DNA of 64,000 nucleotides from Marinilabilia salmonicolor (GTDB taxonomy: Bacteria > Bacteroidota > Bacteroidia > Bacteroidales > Marinilabiliaceae). The first letter of the stretch is position 1; each line of letters opens with the position of its first letter. Of the stretch, positions 43,449-51,697 are shown piece by piece. A program made the position numbers and the translations under genes. The stretch spans positions 55,747 to 119,746 of the forward strand of contig NZ_PVTS01000016.1 in the NCBI RefSeq assembly GCF_003003035.1, given 5' to 3'. Under the pieces are notes generated by a model. The model was given only the letters and a program-made list of their open reading frames with translations, was not told the origin of the DNA and searched no databases.

Positions 43449-46316
43449 TTACTTCACTGCAGGACTGCCTTCGGCTTCCACCGCTTCAATAACCAATTCT
43501 CCGGTTTTCAGCCCATCTGAATTACCGATTAGCTTTATTTCACCGGCTCCGCCAGTCGATTGAATAATCACCTGGGCCAAACCATTAAATGTTTTGCGCT
43601 GCCATGGCTCAGCAGGAATGACTACCTGCAGTTTTCCGGGTTCAGTATTTACCACCGACCACGGGTTTTCTTTCACATAAGGAGTAGCAATAACCACAAC
43701 ACGATTGATTCCGGCTTTCAAATAATCTTCTTTAAGATGAAAGACTTTTTCGTACTCAGAAATATTCTCCGCAATCAATTGACCATTAACATACAACGAT
43801 GGATTATCCCCAATACTGCGGAACATCCAGTTAATATCGCCGCTAAGTTCCTCTTCTGAAAGATCAAACTGACCAATAAACACGGTTTTCTGAGCTTCTG
43901 TACCTGGTTCCAGGCCATCATTGTTCAAGGCATCTTTCAGCCCTTGCACATCGAAGTCAGGATTAAGCACCTGTGAAATACCTGATTCAGTAGCCAGCGT
44001 TTGTTTCCAGTTGGTGAAAGTGACTGTTTTGTAGGTATCAATAAAACGATCTTTTTCATGCGAAGTGGGGTCTCCATTACCCACCCCAATAATTTTGCCG
44101 GGGCCTTCAATTTCAAAAGTTATATTTCTGTTAGCTGTTGGAACCACGCGTCCTTTCTTATCTGTTACCTGTACAGTAACCATGGCCACATCCTCCCGAT
44201 TACCTTTAATTATATTTTTATCTGACACCATTGTCACTTTAGCAACTTCGCCGGTGGTTTCGACAATTTCGGTAGCGGCTTTTTTCCCATCTTTAAAAGC
44301 CACAGCTTTCAGTTGTCCCGCTTCATAAGGAACTTTCCACTCCAGGTGACTGTAGGGTTCCATCTTCTTGCGACCAAAACTCTTTCCATTAGCAAAAAGC
44401 TCTACTTCATCGTAATTACTGTAAACCCAAACATCAATCTCCTCGCCTTCACGACCATCCCAGTTCCAGTGAGGCAAAATATGAAGTACATCTTCATCGC
44501 TCCACCACGATTTCAAGTACCAGACATTGTCTTTGGGAAAGCCACACAAATCGAACATACCAAAATACGAAAGCACTGACGGATATCTGAAAGGAGTGGA
44601 TTCCCCGCGATAGTCGAAGCCAGTCCAGATAACCATCCCGGCAAGGTAATCGCGATCGGCATAGTGTTGCCATCCCTGCTGGATACTCATAAAACCCGAA
44701 GGCGTAGGAACATCATAAGCTTTGAGGTATTGCTTTTCCTGATTATCAACATAGATCCCACGAGTAGTATTGGTGGAGCCCTGTTCAGTTCCAAGAGAAG
44801 CCTGCCAGGGAAATTTCTTATGATGCTCATCGGTACTGCCATGTCGGAGATAATTGAAGCCCATCACTTCCACAACAGATGATATTCCAGCTCCCCAAGC
44901 ACCACTTACAGCCGCATTAACCGGACGCGTAGTATCAATTTTTTTCACATAAGCCTGCATATTTTCAGCCATCATGGCCCCTCGTGGACCATTCTCTATC
45001 ATCCACTCTTCATTCCCAATGGACCACAACACAACTGATGGATGATTACGATCCCGAATAATGAGACGTTTGAGGTAATTCCGAATATAATCGGTAGTTC
45101 CCATCAGGCGGTTTTCATTCAGAACAAGCATTCCCATACGATCGCAAGCCTCAAGTAATGCAGGCGTGGGAGGATAATGGGCTGTGCGATAAGCATTGTT
45201 GCCCATCTCTTTCAGTTGCTTCAGCCGCCATTCATGCAAACCATCGGGAATGGCGGTTCCTACTCCTGCATGATTCTGATGATTATTAGTTCCTTTAATC
45301 TTCACATGACGCCCGTTCAGGAAAAAACCTTTATCAGGATCCCACTTGATGGTACGGATTCCAAAGGTTGTTTTATAAACATCAGCAACCTCTCCATTAC
45401 TGCGAATGGTTGTAACCAATTCATACAAATGGGGGTCATCCAGATCCCACAAACGAGGGTTCTCTACGTTATATTCCAACTCATATTCATCAATGTGCAT
45501 AGAGCCAAGCTCGAATTCATCAGAAGTGCCGGATGCAACCACCTCTCCTTCTGCACTCAGAATTTTATTTTCAATAATGAATGGGGTATCTTCGAGATAC
45601 TTATTCTCCACCTTTACACGTGTAGTTACTACCGCCTCATAGTCATTGACTTCAGAGGTAACAAAAGTTCCGTATTGAGGTACATATAAAGGATTCACTT
45701 TGGTCATCCACACATGGCGGTAAATACCGGCTCCTTCATAAAACCAACCCTCTTCCATGCTGGCATCCACGCGAACAGCCACCACATTCTCCCCGCCATA
45801 ATTGAGGTATTCGGAAACATCATAAGAAAAACTGGTATATCCGCTGGGCTCGTTTCCACAATAAAATCCATTCACCCACACTTTAGAATCTCTAAAAACC
45901 CCATCAAATTCGAGAAAGACACGTTTTCCCTTATCCGATTCGGGAATGGAAAACGTCTTACGGTACCAGCCAACATTATTATCAGGATAACCAGGGCCTA
46001 CTTTTTTGTACCCATGACTGTGACTGGCATTTCCAGAAAAATCCATTTCAGCAGCCCAGTCGTGAGGCAAATCCAGGTTGCGCCAGGTGCGATCGTCAAA
46101 GTCGGCCGATGCTGCACCATCACCATACCCGGCTTTGGCCAGATAGGTAAAATAACTGGTACCCACATTAAAATCTTTCTCTACATCATTGGGATGTCCA
46201 AAGGTAAATTTCCAGTCGAAGTCCATCAATAACCGCTCACGGGGAGCAGCTGATGATAAAAATGGCACCAACAGGAAAAGCAGTAAAAAGATTTTTTTTG
46301 TTGCGTGTGTTTTCAT
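43449..46316 (-). CDS. GH2 beta-galactosidase-type hydrolase with inserted domain
   Basis: A 955-residue exported GH2 enzyme (signal peptide to about Ala24). Sugar-binding jelly roll (NLDLPHDWAAE, GWYRKTFSIPE, FDGVFRDSKVWVNG), an Ig-like domain, then the barrel with acid/base Glu436 in WSIGNEEW and nucleophile Glu511 in LGTEQGST, and C-terminal Ig-like domains. Compared with the neighbouring GH2 (49.2-51.6 kb), a segment of about 145 residues (about 755-906) is inserted between GNGDPTSHE and RKTFNGLAQV; it contains SLYVNGQLIAENIS and GINRVVVIATPY and looks like a further jelly-roll sugar-binding domain. Beta-galactosidase activity on xyloglucan side chains is inferred from context. Confidence 0.9.
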   Translation of the reverse strand: MKTHATKKIFLLLFLLVPFLSSAAPRERLLMDFDWKFTFGHPNDVEKDFNVGTSYFTYLAKAGYGDGAASADFDDRTWRNLDLPHDWAAEMDFSGNASHSHGYKKVGPGYPDNNVGWYRKTFSIPESDKGKRVFLEFDGVFRDSKVWVNGFYCGNEPSGYTSFSYDVSEYLNYGGENVVAVRVDASMEEGWFYEGAGIYRHVWMTKVNPLYVPQYGTFVTSEVNDYEAVVTTRVKVENKYLEDTPFIIENKILSAEGEVVASGTSDEFELGSMHIDEYELEYNVENPRLWDLDDPHLYELVTTIRSNGEVADVYKTTFGIRTIKWDPDKGFFLNGRHVKIKGTNNHQNHAGVGTAIPDGLHEWRLKQLKEMGNNAYRTAHYPPTPALLEACDRMGMLVLNENRLMGTTDYIRNYLKRLIIRDRNHPSVVLWSIGNEEWMIENGPRGAMMAENMQAYVKKIDTTRPVNAAVSGAWGAGISSVVEVMGFNYLRHGSTDEHHKKFPWQASLGTEQGSTNTTRGIYVDNQEKQYLKAYDVPTPSGFMSIQQGWQHYADRDYLAGMVIWTGFDYRGESTPFRYPSVLSYFGMFDLCGFPKDNVWYLKSWWSDEDVLHILPHWNWDGREGEEIDVWVYSNYDEVELFANGKSFGRKKMEPYSHLEWKVPYEAGQLKAVAFKDGKKAATEIVETTGEVAKVTMVSDKNIIKGNREDVAMVTVQVTDKKGRVVPTANRNITFEIEGPGKIIGVGNGDPTSHEKDRFIDTYKTVTFTNWKQTLATESGISQVLNPDFDVQGLKDALNNDGLEPGTEAQKTVFIGQFDLSEEELSGDINWMFRSIGDNPSLYVNGQLIAENISEYEKVFHLKEDYLKAGINRVVVIATPYVKENPWSVVNTEPGKLQVVIPAEPWQRKTFNGLAQVIIQSTGGAGEIKLIGNSDGLKTGELVIEAVEAEGSPAVK

Positions 46317-46400
46317 ATTATAGATAGTTTATTTTAAATAAAGGAGCTGTCTAACCTGCTTAAAAAGTTTGTAATACTAATATTTACTTCTTCATAATTG

Positions 46401-46568
46401 TTCTTTTTAGCATTGCCCCAAAAAGGAACCAAAAAAGTCTAGTCCGCTTAACCCTATCTCCCCGCGAAAGCCAAAATTTCCGGCCATTGCGCAAGGCCTT
46501 GAAAGTCGCCCATTTTGACTTTCCTCCATCCGCCGGCCCGGAAAGCGGACAGGCCAACGCGCCTTTCA
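46401..46568. repeat. Dispersed intergenic repeat with hairpin head, copy B
   Basis: It shares TTCTTTTTAGCATTGCCCC, AATTTCCGGC, GCGCAAGGCC and CCGCCGGCCCGGAAAGCGG with copy A at 29451-29680, in the same orientation. It lies in the 424-bp gap between GH95 and GH2. A 67-codon minus-strand frame crosses it but follows the repeat and is not credible as a gene. The remainder of 46317-46740 shows nothing. Confidence 0.7.
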
Positions 46569-46740
46569 AATAGCTAAAGGTGTTCATTCATATAACATTC
46601 ATATAAAGATGTAAAATCTTGACACTTTCCCTTTACAGTTGAAGAATTTCTAAATATTTGCATAAAAAATTTGAATCAGAAAATGAAATTTCACTATAAA
46701 TCATCCAATTTTCAACTATTACGCATTGCTCAGAAAACTC

Positions 46741-49170
46741 CTAATAATAAATTACTCTTATTGTAATTGGGGCCCTTTCCTTCAGACTCACCTCCATCGT
46801 TCCCTCTGTAAGTTTTTTTCTTTTAATGGAGGATGCACTATTTTCGGTCTCAACTTTTGAAACAACTCCGGGCAACTCAACCGTCACATCCTGATCTTTG
46901 CCCGATGTCAAAGTTACTTCAAGTCCCTCTTCAGTCCACGACAAACGATCAATCGTAATTTGTCCCCGCAGGGCCATTCCTTCAATGCTACCGGTTTTCC
47001 AGTCTTTGGGAAGGGCGGGCAGCAATTTCACCAGTCCGGGTTCTGAATAAGCCAGAGTCCGCATAATTACGGCAGGAAAACCACCACTCACATCCATGTT
47101 AAAGAGATTGCCTGAATTGTGATAAGTTCCCAGTGACGGAGTGAAATAATAGCGCGAAATCCAATTGATAATTTCTCCGGCAATCTCGCTATTTTCCAAA
47201 TTGGCAGCTATCATACCCATTTGGGCCAGACCAAAAGCCATCTCCCCACCGTTTTCATTACGGCGATGCACCATTCTACGCTCAACTGCCTCTCGGGCAG
47301 CGGCCATTAGCTCAGGACTATTTGTAAATTCAGGGGCGATGATTTCATACAAAGCATACAAATGCGATACATGACGATGTTTGTAATTATCTTCAAATTT
47401 TTCGGGAATCCATTCTGCCAGAGCACCATCTTCATTTACCCGATAATCTGGCATTCTGGTAAGCATTTTTTCCCATTTAGCAAGTTGCATTTTCTTCTCT
47501 CCAACAAGCCTTCCGGCTTCAATGCTGTTACGTAACAACTCCTTCGCAACCATCACATCCATGGTTGCATCAACAGTAACCTGTGCGTTGCTGTTAGAAG
47601 GAGTATTCTCAGGCGAATAAGAAGGTGTAAAAACATATTTTCCATCTGCTCCCTCGATCAGAAAATCTTCGTAAAACCATGCAGCCTCACGCATAAACGG
47701 ATAAATATGCTCCTTCAAATACTCCCGGTCGCCGGTATAGAGAAAGTAATCGTAAAGAATCCCGGAAGCCCATCCTGCCCCACCTGTCCACAATGAAAGA
47801 GTCCACTCATCATCGAAGTGAATATTCCATCCGTGGGTACTTGAATGAGCCGGAACTACAATCCCGCGGGTTCCAAAAAGGCGACTGGCATTATCACGAT
47901 AATAGGGCAACATGCGCTCATGATAATCCATATAAGCTTTGAGCAGTTCGGGCGTATTTGCAGGCAAAAGGGCAGAAACAGCAACTTCAACATTTCCGTC
48001 ATGTGTAAAACCAGATGACCAGGGAGGTGTCCATGTTCCACTCCAAATTCCCTGTAAATTGGGAGGATTGGTTCCGGTAGATGAAATAATGTTGTACCGG
48101 GCAGCATCAAATTGCTTTTCAATAATTGCAGGCGATGTTTTCTCCCTGGCTTTCATAACCAGGGCTTCAGATTGCAAACCCGATTCATCGCCATTGGCAA
48201 GATCCAGCTCAACCCTGTTAAACAAATCACCATGAATATTCTTATGAACGGACAGGAGCCTTTCATATCCTGAGTCTATTGCTTTGAGGGAAAGTTTTAA
48301 ATCATCAATCAGGGATTTTTCAAAATTATAGTTGGGAACCACACGCATCAAAACCAAAATTTCATCAGCATTCTTGATATTCATACGATCTCCCTGATAA
48401 GAAACCTCTCCACCTGATGAAATTACGCGGGCAACACCCTCAAAACCTTCAGGATTGCCCTCCCATTTTCTGTTAAATTGGGTAGAATAGGTCAAAAAAC
48501 CATCCCCGGCAGATGTTTCTACACTTTGTATGGCGCTGTTGATATACTCCCATTGATCCCACGCAACAGGATGACGTCTGAGAGACAGTGACGCACTTAC
48601 TTTGTCACTGCCCGAAATGCGCATCACCAAAAGGCTGTCGGCACGTGACACAAACAAACTCCGCTGAATTAAATTTCCGTTTTGCAACCACTCAACCTTT
48701 GCCTCTCCGGTCTCGAAGTCCACCATCCGGGAGTAGTCTTCCACGTTTCCGGCTGGCATCTGAACATCAATATTGCAAAATGGTACATAAGGATCGATCC
48801 ATTTCTTTTCACCATATCCCTCTTTCATACTCTGGTCAACAGGGACCTCTGCGGCTTTTCTGTATTTACCTTCCGCAATAAGCGACCTGATTTCATCAAG
48901 CCGTGAAGCCTGGTTGATGGGCTGCAAAGGCACCCAGTTGGGCAGATAATGCAGCGCATGATTTACCACAACAGTCTCCTGATGAGGATCTCCAAAAACC
49001 ATGGCCCCCATTGTGCCGTTTCCCGACAAAAGAGCGGATTCCCAGTTGGGTGCCGGCTTCCAGCTCACAAAACCATGCCCCGGCTCTTCAAATGACTGTG
49101 CCACAGCAGTTACTCCGGTTATTGCAAACAGGAATCCGAGACAAATATTACTTAAAATTCTTCTGTGCAT
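46741..49170 (-). CDS. GH95 alpha-L-fucosidase/galactosidase-type hydrolase
   Basis: An 809-residue exported GH95 protein (signal peptide to about Gln25). N-terminal beta-domain (WESALLSGNGTMGAMVFGDP), then the (alpha/alpha)6 barrel: NLQGIWSGTWTPPWSSGFTHDG, GALAEWIPEKFEDNYKHRHV with the probable acid Glu586, SHLYALYE, and NMDVSGGFPAVI with Asp693. The canonical Asn-x-Asn that activates water is DGN here (Asp391, Asn393), so the first Asn is replaced. GH95 members remove alpha-1,2-L-fucose or L-galactose; within this locus that fits fucosylated xyloglucan. It is 19 bp after the GH2 gene and co-transcribed with it. Confidence 0.88.
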   Translation of the reverse strand: MHRRILSNICLGFLFAITGVTAVAQSFEEPGHGFVSWKPAPNWESALLSGNGTMGAMVFGDPHQETVVVNHALHYLPNWVPLQPINQASRLDEIRSLIAEGKYRKAAEVPVDQSMKEGYGEKKWIDPYVPFCNIDVQMPAGNVEDYSRMVDFETGEAKVEWLQNGNLIQRSLFVSRADSLLVMRISGSDKVSASLSLRRHPVAWDQWEYINSAIQSVETSAGDGFLTYSTQFNRKWEGNPEGFEGVARVISSGGEVSYQGDRMNIKNADEILVLMRVVPNYNFEKSLIDDLKLSLKAIDSGYERLLSVHKNIHGDLFNRVELDLANGDESGLQSEALVMKAREKTSPAIIEKQFDAARYNIISSTGTNPPNLQGIWSGTWTPPWSSGFTHDGNVEVAVSALLPANTPELLKAYMDYHERMLPYYRDNASRLFGTRGIVVPAHSSTHGWNIHFDDEWTLSLWTGGAGWASGILYDYFLYTGDREYLKEHIYPFMREAAWFYEDFLIEGADGKYVFTPSYSPENTPSNSNAQVTVDATMDVMVAKELLRNSIEAGRLVGEKKMQLAKWEKMLTRMPDYRVNEDGALAEWIPEKFEDNYKHRHVSHLYALYEIIAPEFTNSPELMAAAREAVERRMVHRRNENGGEMAFGLAQMGMIAANLENSEIAGEIINWISRYYFTPSLGTYHNSGNLFNMDVSGGFPAVIMRTLAYSEPGLVKLLPALPKDWKTGSIEGMALRGQITIDRLSWTEEGLEVTLTSGKDQDVTVELPGVVSKVETENSASSIKRKKLTEGTMEVSLKERAPITIRVIYY

Positions 49171-49189
49171 TGTTCTTAGATTTTCAATC

Positions 49190-51619
49190 TCATTTCAACT
49201 CAATTCTGATTCCGGCCTCGGGCATTCCGGAAGTATTGGCTTTCAACATTACAGAGCCCGGTTTTCGCCCTGCTTTAATAACCGCAAGGCACTTGCCGTT
49301 AAAGGCTTTTCGCTGGGTAGCCTGAAAAGAGGCATGACTGGTCTGGTCACCATTATCCGTCGCCACAATGGTGGCTTCGCCATCCAGACTGAACTTTATC
49401 AGATTATCTGCATCAGGAACCAAGTTCCCATCCTTATCGGTGACCAAAGCAGAGACAAAAGCCAAATCATTTCCATCAGCATCTATGGATTGACGATCCA
49501 CACTTAGTGATATAATCGCAGGTTCTCCGGCAGTATGTATCTCTTTTTCAGCAACTACCTGACCCTCAAGTCTGGAGACGGCACGAATTGTTCCGGGCTG
49601 ATAATCAACTCTCCACATCACATTAAACCGTCCTTCCGGTTTACTTTTTGTTCCCAGTGATTCACCATTCAGAAACAACTCAACCTCATCGGAATAATTG
49701 TAATAAGCCCAGACATCAATGGTTTGCCCTTCTTCCCAGTTCCAGTGCGGAAACACATGAAGCACAGTATCCTCCGACCACTCACTCTTATAGAAAAAGT
49801 AAGGGTCTTTCGGGAAACCGGCTAAATCGACCATCCCAAAATAGGAACTGCGCGATGGCCATTGATAAGGCGTTGGCTCACCAAGATAATCAAACCCCGT
49901 CCAGATAAACATCCCCGACATATAATCATTATTTTTAATCAGATTCCAGGTATCGGTGTGCGTAGATCCCCAGGGCGCACGGCAATTGTCGTAAGCCGAA
50001 CAAGAATTTCCGGGATTCCCGTCATAAAAAGGAATATCCCAGCGTTTGGGCCAGATGCGCACGCTATCGGAGGGCATGTCGTAATGACCACGGGAATGTA
50101 GAGATGAGTTGGTTTCGGTAGCGATAAATGGTTCGCCGGGAAAAGTATTGGGGAAGTCGAGCCAGTCTTCGTGATGGTAATTGAAGCCCACCAAATCCAA
50201 AGCGCCCGATTTATTCAATGAATTACCGGGTGACGGTCCGTTGTTACCGGTTGTGATGGGTCTGGTTTTATCAAGTTCGCGCACAATGGAAGCCAGTTCT
50301 TTGGTAATCCTGATTCCGGTAGAGTCCCATTGCTCCAATATTTCGTTCCCGATACTCCAAATCATCACACTCGGGTGATTTCTATCGCGGCGAATGTGGT
50401 CACGCAAGTCCCGCTCATGCCACTCATCCCAATAAAGCGAGTAGTCGTAATCGCTTTTGGCTTTGGCCCACATATCAAAAGTTTCATTCATGACGATAAG
50501 TCCCATCTCATCACATAACTCCAGAAGTTCGGGAGCGGGAGGATTATGTGATGTGCGAATGGCATTGGCCCCCATTTCCTTCATGATTTCCAATTGCCGT
50601 TCAATAGCCCGACGATTAACTGCAGCCCCTAAAGCTCCGAGGTCGTGGTGCATGCATACGCCTAATATTTTTGTGGGTTGATCGTTAAGAAAAAAACCCT
50701 TTTCGTGGTCGAAATGAAAAAAACGAATCCCAAAATCGGTTTCATACTTGTCTATCAACGTACCATCGGTCTCAATTCTGGAAACGGCGGTGTGCATAGC
50801 AGGGTTTTCGAGTGTCCACAATTCCGGTTGAGATACCTCTGTAGAAAGGTCAATGACTTTGGTTTCACCAGCAGCAATGCGAACGTCAGCCGCCCTGGCC
50901 GAACCTATCTTCTGCCCATCAGCAGAAAAAATATCGACCAAAAGCTGAAAAGTAGTATCCCCATCAAAATCGTTGCGAATTGAATGCTCAATATGCACCA
51001 AAGCCGCATCCTGTGTCACCTCAGGTGTTGTAACAAAAGTGCCCCACTGATCCAGATGAAGAGGATTTACCGAGGTGAGCCAAACATTGCGGTAGATCCC
51101 GGAACCGGAATACCACCGGGAGTTAGGCTGAGCGCTGTTGTCCACTTTTACAACAATCACATTCTCTTTTTCACCGAAAAGGAGATAAGGTGTAAGATCG
51201 TATCTAAAGGAGATGTATCCATTAGGCCTTTTGCCAAGATAATGTCCGTTGATCCACACTTCACTGTTCATGTAAACCCCGTCGAACTCAATAAAAAACA
51301 TTTTATTGCTTTGACATTCGGGCAGCGAAAACGTTTTCCGATACCATCCCAGTCCGCCGGGAAGCGCACCTCCTCCAACTCCTGAAGGATTATTTTCATT
51401 AAAGGTCCCTTCAATGCTCCAATCATGAGGTAAGTCCAACCTCCGCCAGTTGGAATCATCAAAATCCGCATGGTGATACCCGTTCGAATCCAGACTATCC
51501 ACAAGAGCAAATTTCCAGTCGCCGGTAAATTTATTTCTTGTGCGAACTTCCTTATCTTCATGTGTACAAGCCGACAAGAACAACCCGGCAACCATAAAAA
51601 ACAAGACAAAAGACCTCAT
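49190..51619 (-). CDS. GH2 beta-galactosidase-type hydrolase, lipoprotein
   Basis: An 809-residue GH2 enzyme with a lipoprotein signal (GLFLSACTHEDKE, lipid Cys18; the acidic residues after it suit surface export). Jelly roll (RLDLPHDWSIEG, WYRKTFSLPE, FDGVYMNSEVWING), Ig-like domain, barrel with Glu426 in WSIGNEILEQ and Glu502 in FIATETNSS, and C-terminal Ig-like domains with the NGDQTSH motif and RKAFNGKCLAVIKA. It lacks the ~145-residue insertion of its paralogue at 43.4-46.3 kb. A terminator lies just upstream of its start, so it begins a separate transcript with GH95. Confidence 0.9.
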   Translation of the reverse strand: MRSFVLFFMVAGLFLSACTHEDKEVRTRNKFTGDWKFALVDSLDSNGYHHADFDDSNWRRLDLPHDWSIEGTFNENNPSGVGGGALPGGLGWYRKTFSLPECQSNKMFFIEFDGVYMNSEVWINGHYLGKRPNGYISFRYDLTPYLLFGEKENVIVVKVDNSAQPNSRWYSGSGIYRNVWLTSVNPLHLDQWGTFVTTPEVTQDAALVHIEHSIRNDFDGDTTFQLLVDIFSADGQKIGSARAADVRIAAGETKVIDLSTEVSQPELWTLENPAMHTAVSRIETDGTLIDKYETDFGIRFFHFDHEKGFFLNDQPTKILGVCMHHDLGALGAAVNRRAIERQLEIMKEMGANAIRTSHNPPAPELLELCDEMGLIVMNETFDMWAKAKSDYDYSLYWDEWHERDLRDHIRRDRNHPSVMIWSIGNEILEQWDSTGIRITKELASIVRELDKTRPITTGNNGPSPGNSLNKSGALDLVGFNYHHEDWLDFPNTFPGEPFIATETNSSLHSRGHYDMPSDSVRIWPKRWDIPFYDGNPGNSCSAYDNCRAPWGSTHTDTWNLIKNNDYMSGMFIWTGFDYLGEPTPYQWPSRSSYFGMVDLAGFPKDPYFFYKSEWSEDTVLHVFPHWNWEEGQTIDVWAYYNYSDEVELFLNGESLGTKSKPEGRFNVMWRVDYQPGTIRAVSRLEGQVVAEKEIHTAGEPAIISLSVDRQSIDADGNDLAFVSALVTDKDGNLVPDADNLIKFSLDGEATIVATDNGDQTSHASFQATQRKAFNGKCLAVIKAGRKPGSVMLKANTSGMPEAGIRIELK

Positions 51620-51646
51620 AGTGATTAGTTGTATGTGTGGAGAAAT

Positions 51647-51684
51647 AAAAAAAGGCCTGATAATCCATATATCATCAGGCCTTT
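51647..51684 (-). terminator. Terminator between GH31-PA14 and GH2
   Basis: AAAGGCCTGAT and ATCAGGCCTTT form an eleven-pair stem, and on the minus strand a run of T follows it. It lies 13 bp after the GH31-PA14 stop codon and 32 bp before the GH2 start. Confidence 0.88.
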
Positions 51685-51697
51685 AGTTCAATTCAAT

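Noticed and set aside
46384..46587. 67-codon minus-strand frame
   Set aside because: It coincides with dispersed repeat copy B; its peptide follows the repeat sequence and there is no independent support for translation.
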